Below are positions 36,864 to 46,117 of a DNA stretch of 64,000 nt, one piece after another. The position numbers were made by a program, and so were the translations under genes. Source of the stretch: Aurantiochytrium sp. KH105 (lineage: Eukaryota; Sar; Bigyra; Thraustochytrida; Thraustochytriidae); contig BGKB01000157.1 of the NCBI GenBank assembly GCA_003116975.1, positions 52,967 through 116,966 of the forward strand, read 5' to 3'. How positions within the stretch are numbered: the stretch's first letter is position 1; each line of letters begins with the position of its first letter. The notes beneath the pieces are model-generated. The model saw nothing but the letters and a program-made list of their open reading frames with translations, ran no database searches and was not told the DNA's origin.

Positions 36864-39008
36864 ATGGTTGAAGGCCTTCGGGCCGGCGTGGACGTCTGGC
36901 CAGAACCGCGGGCCGAACGAGATGGCACGGGACGAGCCTTGTCGTCACCAAAGGACGAGTCAGCCGCGGATATACGCGAGGCCACGAGACCTCAACCAAG
37001 CTCCGGTGACCCTGCTCAGATCTCCTCATCTCCCCTGCCATCTCTTGCGCAAGCTCTCAGCTTGGGAACAAGTAGGAGTTTTTCGGGGGATCTCTTGGCG
37101 CTTGTGCCATGGTGCACGAGATCAACCTTTATTGAAAGCTTTGATATCGCTCTGCAAACGTTGTTCACCGCAATTGCTGCCACGACAGTCGTCCCGCTCA
37201 TGCTTCTCTGGCTGAACCATACGGAGGACATAGACTCGTGGAAAGTCAACACAACTGCTGCAGAAAGCATTGTCCTTCACAGTCAGGCCTACATGCCGGG
37301 GAAGCCAATCTTTACTACACTCATCGAATCTTCGTTTCCAAGAGTAATTGGCGTCACATGGGTGCCCCTGTTGCTCGTTTCGCTTCTCGAAATGCAGGGA
37401 AGGCGAAGAACGCTCCTCCCTCTCTTTTTTTCCGTTTACGCGGTTATCTACTCGTATCTTTTGCATGGTCCATGGAAGCTGAACCTTGGAGGCTGGTTTC
37501 TTACGCAAATGTACTTCCTTGGTACGCTGGTCTTCCTCAAGGTGTTTCTGCCTTGCGACAGCGCCGTATGGCTGCTCATGTTCTGCATGATTTTGGCATT
37601 GGGTCTCTCTCAGATGGGAGTGCAGATTCTCGTCAGTCTGGCGCAGTCCAGCGAGGAAATTCTCGTACTCATATCCGTCGTGGTCATCCCTGCTCTGCGT
37701 GAGAGCATGCTTATGCCCCTTCGCTTCGTTCTTCATATATTCATGACGAACGAAAGATTTTCTGGCACAGGGGTCAGAGTACCTCACACGCTGTGTTTAA
37801 TTCTTGTACTTTACCCGATGATTGGAACGTCAATTTTTGGCCGTCTGATGACTCAGTCCATTAAATCTCCCGCTTTACTAGCCATCTCGATCCTGGCACA
37901 AAGTATCATTGAGGCAGGTCTGCGGTTGACCATGTTCCAACGTGATGACTTTATCTGGAAGTCTTGCGTTCGGGTCACGCGAGTTCACTCTTTGCAATCC
38001 TTTAAAATTCGCAAATTGCAACAGAAAACGTCCTTCTTCTTCTCCTCAAGAGTGCAAGAGACGATCGAGTTCACCACCATTTTTGTCATCTGCGAAATAG
38101 TGTGCGAGTATGTGGCAATCCTCTCAACTGCTTTTTTCCTGCCCATGTGTTGGGACATTCGATACATGTTTTCCTTCCGGGAGTACATTGCCGAAGACTA
38201 CCTATTCGGCGATTTCGACCTCAAGTGGACTGTTCTCGCCACCTTTCTCATGCTAATCGCAGAAATTGCTGTAGATACTCTCGCGGGCATGTACGAGATA
38301 TCACGCATGAAAATGCCTCTTGTAGAGACATGGGCTAGCATCAAGCCTCTTGGGAGGGCCTTCCTTTTTCTCATACCTGTGATTTTCGGTATTTCTTCGA
38401 CACTCAATGCTGCCTTTAGCACGGCCAACTTTAGGTATAGATCATGCCATACGGCGAATATATGCTATTGCCACGAAGATGATTCCAACATCATCCTCAA
38501 AGAGTATTGCAGGTTCCTTTATCCGGTCACGGACGGTATACCTTCTGGATTGCAGGCGTATATTATTCAGGGCAAATCCACAGCACTCGACTACCCTTTT
38601 GAACCCATTGACGAGTTCTGGATCCGACCACATGGAAGCTCGCTCTCCTTCGCGGGCTACTTTATTGACAATGAGGTCAACTCCTATTCAAATTATGACG
38701 TCACTGCTGCCGTGGCACGCGCGTACGAGGTGGCTGACCCAAATGGCCTTAGCGAGGGCTTTCACTTTAGCGCAAACCAGCCAGGACTTGCAATTTTTGT
38801 GTTTCGTGAAGGTACAGCTCCAAAAATAACGCACGTGCACGGGGCGCTTTGCAATGCCACAGAGGAGGCAAGCAATGTGGATCCAGCAGAGCACATGCCG
38901 CCTGTGGTGATTTTGGATGCGCCTACACCTGAGCTCTTTGTGCAGGCTGCGATGGATTTGATCCCGCAAGATCGTCGTCCCAGTCAATTGTGCGAAGAGG
39001 GCAGATGA
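36864..39008 (+). CDS. Unknown multi-pass membrane protein
   Basis: The 714-residue product has a polar N-terminal region (about 1-90) and then roughly ten or more hydrophobic segments between about residues 95 and 530, for example TLFTAIAATTVVPLMLLWL, WVPLLLVSLLEM, ILVLISVVVIPAL and FLFLIPVIFGISS. The C-terminal 170 residues are soluble, begin with several Cys (SCHTANICYCHEDD, EYCRFLYP) and are probably on the non-cytosolic side. I do not recognise any transporter or channel signature. Base composition is lower in GC than CUL1 and the upstream genes. A single uninterrupted frame of this length and a start at the ATG at 36864 support a real gene. It may be lineage-specific. Confidence 0.7.
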   Translation: MVEGLRAGVDVWPEPRAERDGTGRALSSPKDESAADIREATRPQPSSGDPAQISSSPLPSLAQALSLGTSRSFSGDLLALVPWCTRSTFIESFDIALQTLFTAIAATTVVPLMLLWLNHTEDIDSWKVNTTAAESIVLHSQAYMPGKPIFTTLIESSFPRVIGVTWVPLLLVSLLEMQGRRRTLLPLFFSVYAVIYSYLLHGPWKLNLGGWFLTQMYFLGTLVFLKVFLPCDSAVWLLMFCMILALGLSQMGVQILVSLAQSSEEILVLISVVVIPALRESMLMPLRFVLHIFMTNERFSGTGVRVPHTLCLILVLYPMIGTSIFGRLMTQSIKSPALLAISILAQSIIEAGLRLTMFQRDDFIWKSCVRVTRVHSLQSFKIRKLQQKTSFFFSSRVQETIEFTTIFVICEIVCEYVAILSTAFFLPMCWDIRYMFSFREYIAEDYLFGDFDLKWTVLATFLMLIAEIAVDTLAGMYEISRMKMPLVETWASIKPLGRAFLFLIPVIFGISSTLNAAFSTANFRYRSCHTANICYCHEDDSNIILKEYCRFLYPVTDGIPSGLQAYIIQGKSTALDYPFEPIDEFWIRPHGSSLSFAGYFIDNEVNSYSNYDVTAAVARAYEVADPNGLSEGFHFSANQPGLAIFVFREGTAPKITHVHGALCNATEEASNVDPAEHMPPVVILDAPTPELFVQAAMDLIPQDRRPSQLCEEGR

Positions 39009-39286
39009 CAGACTTTTACACCAGCAAGAGAACGACGGTGTCTTAGTACACTCGTGTGATCTTTTCTCCGAAGCGAGCAGCCACAAATGAATTTTCTGCT
39101 TGCGTACATTTGATGAAATCCCGCCAGCATTTCGCAGAACCCAGGTGAAATGCCAAATTGTAATTACATCTGAAATATAAAGAAACAGGTTCTTTGTGTC
39201 TTCTCACAGATTCTTGATGTCTTCTCAGGCTACTACAACAAGACGAGTTCAATTAAAAAAAAAATTGGTCATATCTGGTACTAGGT
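39009..39286. other. Convergent 3' region
   Basis: AT-rich 3' flanks of the membrane protein and the VTT-domain gene, with an A-run at 39254-39264. Nothing else seen. Confidence 0.5.
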
Positions 39287-40240
39287 CTAGTCGGTTTTGG
39301 AGTGATCATTGTTAGGTGGAGTTGTCGAGGATGCAGACGTAAGTTTGCGCGATAAAAAAGGGACAGCAGCGAGCACGGCAGCGCCCGTTCCGAGCCGAAC
39401 GAGCATAGAAAAGCTCATAAGATCACCTGTTGTTTCAACAGAGCCAATCATGCTCCCCGCGCTGACAGTGACAAAATTGTATGGCAAAAGGCCAAGAAGA
39501 ATCGAAGCAAAAAATAGGGGCAATGGAACTTCTGCATGCGGAAGCACGATATTGAGTAGCCACTGGGGCGTGACAGGGACCATGCGGAGAGACGCCAGGT
39601 AAAGTGTGAGGGCAAGTGCGCCCTCCTCTCGGTGAACTTCACGTACTTTGGCGCGCAGCTTGAAGAGCGCCTTGGCGAACCGGCCTTGGGCCTCAGGGCC
39701 GGCTTTCGCGGCCATCTCCGCTGCACAAGTACGGGAAAGGAGGAACGATAACGAGGCGCCACACGCCGTGAGCACGCAAGAAAGAGGCCATCCCATCGGC
39801 AAGCCCCAGAGTGCCCCTGACAGTACATTGAGCGCTGCTGCCCCGGGCACAGAAAAAGCTTGCTTGAACAGGTAGGCAACTGTAAAAGCGAGAAGAACCT
39901 CGAAGAAATGATGGTCAATCAGAACTTGCGCCGCCTCCTGCATTTGCTTGACATCTGCGATGCTGCGCGGCAGCCGCACGAGGTCGTCCAGAGCTGCGCC
40001 ATCCTTGAGAGCAGCCGCCGGGGCGCCGCCATCCACGTCCACTTGTACACTCTCCGCAAACTCAGACGCTGCCAACGCGCGTAGCCGCGTGCCTGCGACG
40101 ACGAGCGCGAGCACCCCGCTCGCGAGCGCCACCGCCGCCGCAAGAAGGTTCCACGGCCATCGTAGCATTGCCAGTGCACCCCCTCCCAAGACGCCCAGGC
40201 GCTCCAGAATAGCAGCTGCATCTGCTCGCGCGCACCACAT
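39287..40240 (-). CDS. VTT-domain (TMEM41/TVP38, SNARE-associated) membrane protein
   Basis: The 317-residue protein has an N-terminal membrane segment (about 28-50), a linker, and a VTT/DedA-type domain from about residue 110. FKQAFSVPGAAALNVLSGAL corresponds to the F-x-PG re-entrant motif of TMEM41. SLRMVPVTPQWLLNIVLPHA matches the second re-entrant motif (R-x-P-x-P-W-x-x-N). Final hydrophobic segments include SILLGLLPYNFVTVSAGSMI. Members are phospholipid scramblases of the ER involved in lipid mobilisation and autophagy. Which animal paralogue (TMEM41A, TMEM41B, VMP1, TMEM64) it represents cannot be decided. The ATG at 40240 gives a 174-base divergent gap to the next ATG. Confidence 0.82.
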   Translation of the reverse strand: MWCARADAAAILERLGVLGGGALAMLRWPWNLLAAAVALASGVLALVVAGTRLRALAASEFAESVQVDVDGGAPAAALKDGAALDDLVRLPRSIADVKQMQEAAQVLIDHHFFEVLLAFTVAYLFKQAFSVPGAAALNVLSGALWGLPMGWPLSCVLTACGASLSFLLSRTCAAEMAAKAGPEAQGRFAKALFKLRAKVREVHREEGALALTLYLASLRMVPVTPQWLLNIVLPHAEVPLPLFFASILLGLLPYNFVTVSAGSMIGSVETTGDLMSFSMLVRLGTGAAVLAAVPFLSRKLTSASSTTPPNNDHSKTD

Positions 40241-40414
40241 CGTTAACCATCGCGACGCCTTGCAGCACCTTGCAGATCCTTATCGATCTTCACTAGGTAC
40301 TTGCCACCGTCGGTAGTTGGAGTGGCGGGCAGAAGGGCAACAGGGAAGCAGACAGTGAGCAAACCAGCAATTACGCGGGCAGGCAGACACGCAGTACGCA
40401 GGCACGCTAAGCAA
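40241..40414. promoter_or_regulatory. Compact bidirectional promoter (174 bp)
   Basis: Only 174 bases separate the start codons of the minus-strand VTT gene (40240) and the plus-strand unknown gene (40415), so both promoters and leaders must overlap here unless one leader is spliced or the chosen starts are wrong. Confidence 0.5.
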
Positions 40415-41497
40415 ATGGAGGAGCCGCGCGGGGACGCAGACTCGAAGACGCACGCTTCAAAATGGGATGTGGCTGACACGTCTTCGGAAGGAAGCAACTG
40501 TCAGGCGCAAGCCTCCGTTCAGTGCTTCCTGCTTACTTGCAATATGAAAGAGCATTTCAAGGATGAATTGCGGAATTCCATCAAGCAAATGACTTTTTCA
40601 TACGATATGACGTGGTTCGAGCCCGGAGAAGAGATGCGGAGCTTAAAAGATCAGTTGACTAGTTTTTCAAATGATAGAAAGCGTGCCGAGAAGCACCTAT
40701 TCATGTTCGGCCATTACCATTTGAGCTCAATTTGGCTGGCACCCGAAGGTGGTGCGGAGAATGAAAAAGTCGAACTGTTTGGTAAAGATTGGGAGGATAT
40801 CTTGGTGAGTTTTTGCTCTGGGGATCGGCAGTTTGTGTGGATTACGGGTTGCGATGGTGCAAATGCCGACATGGCCTTCCGTCAATATGAAGCAATGCGA
40901 CAAAGGGAAGAAGATGCTTGCACAGACAGAAAGACCTTCATAAGGCGGTTCGGTTCAGAAGTTGAAGTTAAGAACTCAGATGGGTCTATATCTCGTCCTG
41001 GACAAGGTTCAATCAGTACGAGCGCAATTTGCAAAGTGCTTGAAACCAAGGTTGAAAAAGCTTCCGACCCTAAGGATTTAGTTTTGCCCGTGGTTGTTGA
41101 GACCGAGATGGACGACTCGGCCGCGATGTGGCTGAAATCTTTACGTGACGAAGTAAAGAAGAAGTACAAAGCGGTGCTTAAAGACTTCAGGAGACAAAAA
41201 AGCATCGAGTTAGAGGTGGATCTTCGGAATGACAACTTGCTCGTTATCACTTTTCATGATTACGACAATCAATTCCAGGTGCATGGTCACTATTCGAAGG
41301 TCGGTGAAAGTCTGAAGCAGACAGGTGATGGACTGTATGTAAAGGATTTGCCTCGCTCAATGGGAAAACATTCCCATGTTATTGTTGAAAAAGGATCTAT
41401 TAAGGGAGCGCCGGACTCTATTCCCTTCAATGATTCCTTCCTCAAGTACCTCTATGCGAGAATCAAAGAGGTATATCCTCATTTTGAGAAATATTAA
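40415..41497 (+). CDS. Unknown protein
   Basis: The 360-residue product has no recognised domain, no signal peptide and no membrane segment. It contains phrases such as MFGHYHLSSIWLAPEGGAEN, FCSGDRQFVWITGCDGANAD and LRNDNLLVITFHDYDNQFQV, and ends PHFEKY. Composition is mixed alpha/beta. Its DNA is visibly lower in GC than the flanking VTT and EndoG genes, and the downstream 800 bases share that composition. This could mark recent acquisition or weak codon selection; that is inference. The ATG at 40415 is used because codons further upstream in the frame are non-ATG. Confidence 0.65.
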   Translation: MEEPRGDADSKTHASKWDVADTSSEGSNCQAQASVQCFLLTCNMKEHFKDELRNSIKQMTFSYDMTWFEPGEEMRSLKDQLTSFSNDRKRAEKHLFMFGHYHLSSIWLAPEGGAENEKVELFGKDWEDILVSFCSGDRQFVWITGCDGANADMAFRQYEAMRQREEDACTDRKTFIRRFGSEVEVKNSDGSISRPGQGSISTSAICKVLETKVEKASDPKDLVLPVVVETEMDDSAAMWLKSLRDEVKKKYKAVLKDFRRQKSIELEVDLRNDNLLVITFHDYDNQFQVHGHYSKVGESLKQTGDGLYVKDLPRSMGKHSHVIVEKGSIKGAPDSIPFNDSFLKYLYARIKEVYPHFEKY

Positions 41498-42295
41498 TTT
41501 GAAGCATAATGTTTGGCTCGGCAAAAACTCGATGACACATGTAGCATTAATGAAGTTGCTAATGGCAAGTGGGAAGCTTGTAGGACTATGTACGACAGGA
41601 CCGCTAGAGAGGTGTCTGTTCTGGCGAAAAGAGCTGGTTCGCTGATAAAGTACGATGTCTCGCAGCCTTAAAGGTTTGTCTAGGCCTAGGTCAAAGGGAC
41701 GTGATGAAGAATTAAATGATAAAAAATCTTTTGGCCGTGCAAGTTCATGGTGCGAGCGCTATCTGACTTTCTTTTCAATGCCGCGTGAATTAGTGGCTAT
41801 CACGATTGGATCACCGTTGGCCCGACAGGTCGGCAAGTGGCTTCCCATAGGTACCAGTTGATCTCACCACTTCCGTGGCGACGCTGCCTGCTCACGTCAT
41901 TTCTAAGTATCTTTACATAAGAAGGCATTGCTCAAATCGGAATTATTGAGCGATCAATGCATGTGATTCCATCATGCCTAGTTGTTTTGCGATGAACTTT
42001 AAAGAAGATTTCGTATTAGTCGCTTTTCCGGTGTCGAGCTTTGCCTATTCATCAGAGACGAAACGCTTCGTTGGGGCCGTCGCTGTTCTCGCGTCGCTCT
42101 CAGTCTTATTAATGATCGTCACGAGGTCTTTACTTTGACCTCGTCAATGACAATTTCTTCCTTGCGCGCCGCGCGGGGGGGTCCGCGCAAATTCGTGACC
42201 TAGATAGCGTCTTCCGCACCTCAGCTCACACACACGCGCGGTGGCCGGCCACTGGTTCGCTTTCACGGCATGTCCTCAAAACCAAGTCAGGAGAC
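41498..42295. other. AT-richer spacer before the EndoG gene
   Basis: Short frames are present (41655-41861) but have no recognisable content. The final 120 bases are the GC-rich leader of the EndoG-like gene, with a G-run at 42173-42181. No RNA gene seen. Confidence 0.45.
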
Positions 42296-43402
42296 ATGGC
42301 CAACTCGCTCTTCGCGCTCGCGGTGGCGGGCGCAGCGGCGGCCGGCGCGGCGGCGGGCGCGTGCGCGTCGTACCTCGCACTGCGCGCACGAGCGCCGCCT
42401 CGCGCCGAGAGCGCGCCCATCGGGGTGCCGCTGGGCGCCGATGCCGATGCCGACGCGGGCGCCGGCCCCAAGCGCCGTGGCCGCGGCGTGAACGCGCCGT
42501 TCGGTCTGCCGACGCGCTCGAGCGTGGAGCGGGAGCTGGAGGGTTTCTCGGTCGGGTACGACCAGCGTCTGCGCATGGCCACGTGGGCTTACGAGCGGCT
42601 GACGCCCGCGAGCGTCGAGGGCGAGGCCAAGCGCAAAAATGTCTTTGAGGAGGACGCGCGCCTTGCAAGCGTCTTTCGCGCACGCCTTCAAGACTACCGC
42701 GGCAGCGGCATGGACCGCGGCCATCTCGTACCTGCGGGAGATCTGCGCGACAGCCAAGCTGGCATGGATGCCTCGTTCATGCTGTCCAACATTGCGCCCC
42801 AAGACCCAACCTTGAATCGTGGGTATTGGAAACGCCTCGAAGACTGGGTCCGGGGACTCACCATGCTCTTTGATGAGGTGCACGTTATTACCGGCCCGCT
42901 CTTCGTTCCGCAGCGCTCCCCGGACGGAGAATCGTGGGAGACCTCGTACAAGGTTATTGGTCATAACCACCAGGAGGTTGTTGGCAAGTCGTCGGGAGCC
43001 CAAGATGCTCTAGTGCATGCTCCGACGCTCCCGATCCCGACGCACTTTTACAAAATTGTACTTGCTCGGAAAAGCGCGATACTTTGGCCGTTTATTGCGG
43101 CCTTTATCGTACCGAATCGTGCCGTCGACGAGAACGAACCACTGCAATCCTTCGTCGCGCCTGTGGGGCTTGTAGAAAGCCTTTCCGGCCATTTGTTCTT
43201 CCCCAAGCTTTTGCACCGTCAGGATAAGCACGCTCCCGGACCTGCGGCCCCAAAGGATCTTTGTGGTGAGGTATCTTGCAACTTTGTGACACGTGCGATG
43301 CGAAAGTCGATGAAACGTCATGCCGCTTCCGCGCCGCCAGCTGCGTCTGACCACGCCGCAGCAGCTGAAGCAACGGCAGCTGTTCCTGTTGCTGCTAGAT
43401 GA
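42296..43402 (+). CDS. DNA/RNA non-specific endonuclease (EndoG/NUC1 type)
   Basis: The 368-residue protein starts with an Ala-rich hydrophobic segment (about 5-30), as expected for a mitochondrial or membrane-anchored EndoG. The beta-beta-alpha-metal nuclease core shows the DRGH motif at residues 140-143 (GMDRGHLVPAGD), with H143 as the catalytic base, and the metal-binding Asn region SNIAPQDPTLNRGYWKRLE. WKRLEDWVRGLTMLFDEVHV ITGPLF continues the fold. The C-terminal 60 residues are Ala- and Lys-rich. The family cuts DNA and RNA; in yeast and animals it acts in mitochondrial DNA turnover and cell death. Length is typical (about 300-370). A strong single frame and an ATG at 42296 support the start. 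Confidence 0.9.
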   Translation: MANSLFALAVAGAAAAGAAAGACASYLALRARAPPRAESAPIGVPLGADADADAGAGPKRRGRGVNAPFGLPTRSSVERELEGFSVGYDQRLRMATWAYERLTPASVEGEAKRKNVFEEDARLASVFRARLQDYRGSGMDRGHLVPAGDLRDSQAGMDASFMLSNIAPQDPTLNRGYWKRLEDWVRGLTMLFDEVHVITGPLFVPQRSPDGESWETSYKVIGHNHQEVVGKSSGAQDALVHAPTLPIPTHFYKIVLARKSAILWPFIAAFIVPNRAVDENEPLQSFVAPVGLVESLSGHLFFPKLLHRQDKHAPGPAAPKDLCGEVSCNFVTRAMRKSMKRHAASAPPAASDHAAAAEATAAVPVAAR

Positions 43403-43663
43403 GCCAGGGATGACGATGATTGTTAGAATGATCATGGGGAAACGATGCAAGTGTTTTCGGCTTGCTTTTTTTTCACTGCAAGAGTGGCAAGATTGTCAAG
43501 AAAAGCCAAAACACCAGCAGGTCTTCCTTTCCGTTGCTATGCTGTGATAAATTAGCTGGGGATACGAGGGTCATGTTTGCTGACTTTTTTTTGGATCCAT
43601 TGATAAATGATGCGCAATTTCTCTGACTCGAACTCTTCTTTTTATGGAGTTACTACCTTACAT
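43403..43663. other. Convergent 3' region
   Basis: 3' flanks of the EndoG-like and SET-domain genes; T-rich runs near 43466-43474 and 43585-43593. No gene. Confidence 0.5.
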
Positions 43664-45052
43664 TTAGTCCATTTCCTCAAGAGCGGCAAGGTCGTCAGCC
43701 GGGGCCGTTTGGCCTGCGCCAGCAGCTGCCTCAGCGCCGGACTCGTCGGTAATCTTGGCGAGAAAGTCGGCAAGCAGACCAAGCGATTTGTCAATAATTT
43801 TGCCCTCGACCATTCGAACGTAAAGCGCCATACGTGCGCGGTCCGAATCAAATTTGTCCGTGACAAAAAGCGAAAGGTCCGCCTTGCGGTCGCCGCCATT
43901 GACAAAAGACGCCTTACGGGCCTGCAGCGCCTGCTGAAGCTCCTCGAGGACATTCGAGTTCCATGAACTCGTAGTCGGCACGCCAAGGCCGCGCTGAATA
44001 TGGAGTGTGACCAAGAGGCTCACGGGCAGCGGATCAGATGGCTTGAGCAGAAACGGAGCACGATTGGGGTCGCAACCCGGAAGGGTATCCTGAATTTGTT
44101 TCTGTACTTCTGCGTAACGTGGGGCCGCGGGGTCCATTGGGGCCCAAAGCTGGACACACTCATGATCCTCATTGCTTGGCGGCCGAGGCACGAAGCCATA
44201 GAGCTGCAGCAAACGCGTGCTGGACGTGGGTGTGTAGTTGATGAACACCTGCTCGCCCGCCTTGTAATCACGGTTCGCCTTGAGCTGCACAACTCGCGAG
44301 GAAAGAACATAGGTATGTGAGACGGGACCCTGAAAATCCGTGTTGAACATGTCGGCAAAGGGCACCATTGCGCGAAAGGAGGTGCCCCCGACCTTTTGAA
44401 AATCCATGCCGCGGCTCCAGAGAATTCCAAGTGCCCACTTGTATTCCTTGTAAGTGAAGCCGTCACTGAGGGGAAAGTGCGCTGGGTACTTGAGAAGGAC
44501 GTCGGCGACAATTTTGCCAAAGTCTTCGCGCACCTGTTTTTTCAACTGCATTGCAATCTGAAAAGAATCTGTGCCCTGAATCAAGTCAAGCTCGTCTTCT
44601 GTCCAGAACATGCTCTGATTCAAGGGTGCGGGGCCGGCTTCGACCTCGGGCAAAAGACCGAGGTACTCGACAAAGGCAGGCGCAAGGTGCGTCTGGTTTT
44701 CTGCTCGCCTCGCCCACATGAGAAAAACGGCGAGGAGGTCCGTTTCGTCGAGAATTTTGTCTGCATGCTTGAAGGCTTTGCGGACCTCGACGTGCTGGGC
44801 ACCAGGGATGAGGATGCCTTCGTCAGCCACAAGATTCTGTCGCGTCACCAGACACCCTAGCGGCGCCTCCACGAGCACAGTTCCTGCTTTGATGTCCTTT
44901 ACAGCGCGCACGCCGCGACCCGTTTGTTCTCCAACAAAGTCGCACAGCTCAATGAGCTCTCCCTGCAGCGAGCCTCCAGCCTGCACGAGCAGTTCGCCCC
45001 AAGCCTGCGAGCTCGCAGCCGCAGAGGATGACTCGCCTGCAGAGCCACTCAT
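43664..45052 (-). CDS. SET-domain methyltransferase, SETD3/Rubisco LSMT-like
   Basis: The 462-residue protein has the split SET domain of the LSMT/SETD3/SETD6 class. Residues about 45-70 (GRGVRAVKDIKAGTVLVEAP) form the first SET strand. YKWALGILWSRGMDF begins the second part and AMVPFADMFNTDFQGP (229-243) is the cofactor-binding loop. GEQVFINYTPTSSTRLLQLYGF holds the catalytic Tyr (Y273) region. The C-terminal 170 residues are the helical substrate-binding domain. In most relatives the cofactor loop reads NH; here it is NT at 237-238. These enzymes methylate Lys or His on non-histone proteins such as actin or ribosomal proteins. The target is not predictable here. The ATG at 45052 opens the frame. 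Confidence 0.88.
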   Translation of the reverse strand: MSGSAGESSSAAASSQAWGELLVQAGGSLQGELIELCDFVGEQTGRGVRAVKDIKAGTVLVEAPLGCLVTRQNLVADEGILIPGAQHVEVRKAFKHADKILDETDLLAVFLMWARRAENQTHLAPAFVEYLGLLPEVEAGPAPLNQSMFWTEDELDLIQGTDSFQIAMQLKKQVREDFGKIVADVLLKYPAHFPLSDGFTYKEYKWALGILWSRGMDFQKVGGTSFRAMVPFADMFNTDFQGPVSHTYVLSSRVVQLKANRDYKAGEQVFINYTPTSSTRLLQLYGFVPRPPSNEDHECVQLWAPMDPAAPRYAEVQKQIQDTLPGCDPNRAPFLLKPSDPLPVSLLVTLHIQRGLGVPTTSSWNSNVLEELQQALQARKASFVNGGDRKADLSLFVTDKFDSDRARMALYVRMVEGKIIDKSLGLLADFLAKITDESGAEAAAGAGQTAPADDLAALEEMD

Positions 45053-45130
45053 CGTCGCCCCTTCTAACTAGCTTGCCTTGTGACGACGACGACGAAGACG
45101 ACGACAACGACGACAACGTCAACGGCAACG
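45053..45130. repeat. GAC/GAA trinucleotide-rich leader
   Basis: A degenerate GAC/CGA repeat (45080-45121) fills much of the gap upstream of the SET gene. Confidence 0.8.
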
Positions 45131-45397
45131 ATGGCGAGCCACTCGGTCGCTCCTCGGGCCTTTCTTGCCTTTGGCGTATGCCCGCTGCAGCTGCTCGCGT
45201 TGTCTGCCCTCCAGGTCGGGAGGACTCCACGCTTTGCTTCTTTCGTGGGCTTAGTATTAGCAGGTGCTGGTTCCAGTCACCAGTCAAATGCCAAGGAATT
45301 CATCCTGCCAATCTGCTACCACGCAGTAAAGAATTTGGCAACAGGAGATTTTGTAGCATCATCAAGTGGCCCTGTTGGGGAGGATGATGGCTGCTAA
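45131..45397 (+). CDS. Possible small protein, 88 residues
   Basis: An ATG-initiated frame encodes a protein starting MASHSVAPRAFLAFGVCPLQ, with two hydrophobic segments (about residues 10-25 and 36-47) and a polar C-terminus ending GEDDGC. It begins only 78 bases from the divergent SET gene, so it might equally lie in that gene's leader. Composition is more protein-like than other short frames nearby. No family recognised. Confidence 0.3.
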   Translation: MASHSVAPRAFLAFGVCPLQLLALSALQVGRTPRFASFVGLVLAGAGSSHQSNAKEFILPICYHAVKNLATGDFVASSSGPVGEDDGC

Positions 45398-46117
45398 CGA
45401 TGGCGTCTGTCTGGAGTGGGTCTTTTTTGGTGCAAACCAGTTGTGCGAGGAGCATGGATGAAAATGGTCCCGTTATTCCCAGAGGGTCCCAGCCACCGAG
45501 CGGTACTGCAAAACAACACAACAACGATCACGTGACAAAGAGGGTGATTCAATCCAAGCGTGATACCAAAAGTTGCGCCGTGTAAAGAACCATTTTGCTG
45601 CATGCAAAGCTACCTCGTCACCTTCAAGTGTCGTGTCTGGTCAATGTCAGCCAGCCAGCTGAAAATCCGAACTCTTTCTAGCACAGAGAGAAATGCTTTG
45701 TTTTGCCTCCCTCGACAGGAGTCTGTCTACCTGTCTACCTTTTCGCCATTCTCTTTAAACAGACCAAAGGTAGGCCTTCTAGTCGAAGCGAAATTGAACG
45801 ACCCCTCCTCGCCTTGCTTGTTGATCTTGCAGAGAAGCAGCTCATGCCTTTGATGAAGTGGATGCGTTGCATCCAAATAGGGTGTGTGCCCGGCGGCCAA
45901 GTGAGCAAGCAAGCACCTTCCTTGCCTGGAAGACATAACACCAAGTTGGCCATTGGCAAGTGCCAAGAGTCGCGTCAAGCGCTTCTTCGGCGCAGACGTG
46001 AAACGCGAGGCGGGGCGAGACGCGCGTAGCCACGTCCCTGCGCAGTCAGCCCTACTACCCGGGCACGCTAGCGGGTCTCCCTGGGGCCAAAGGAAGACGC
46101 GGAGTTGCGCCGCCACC
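45398..46117. other. Upstream region of the GT92-like gene
   Basis: Mixed-composition spacer without supported genes. The frame of the glycosyltransferase is open back to 45953, but its good Kozak ATG is at 46118. Confidence 0.45.
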
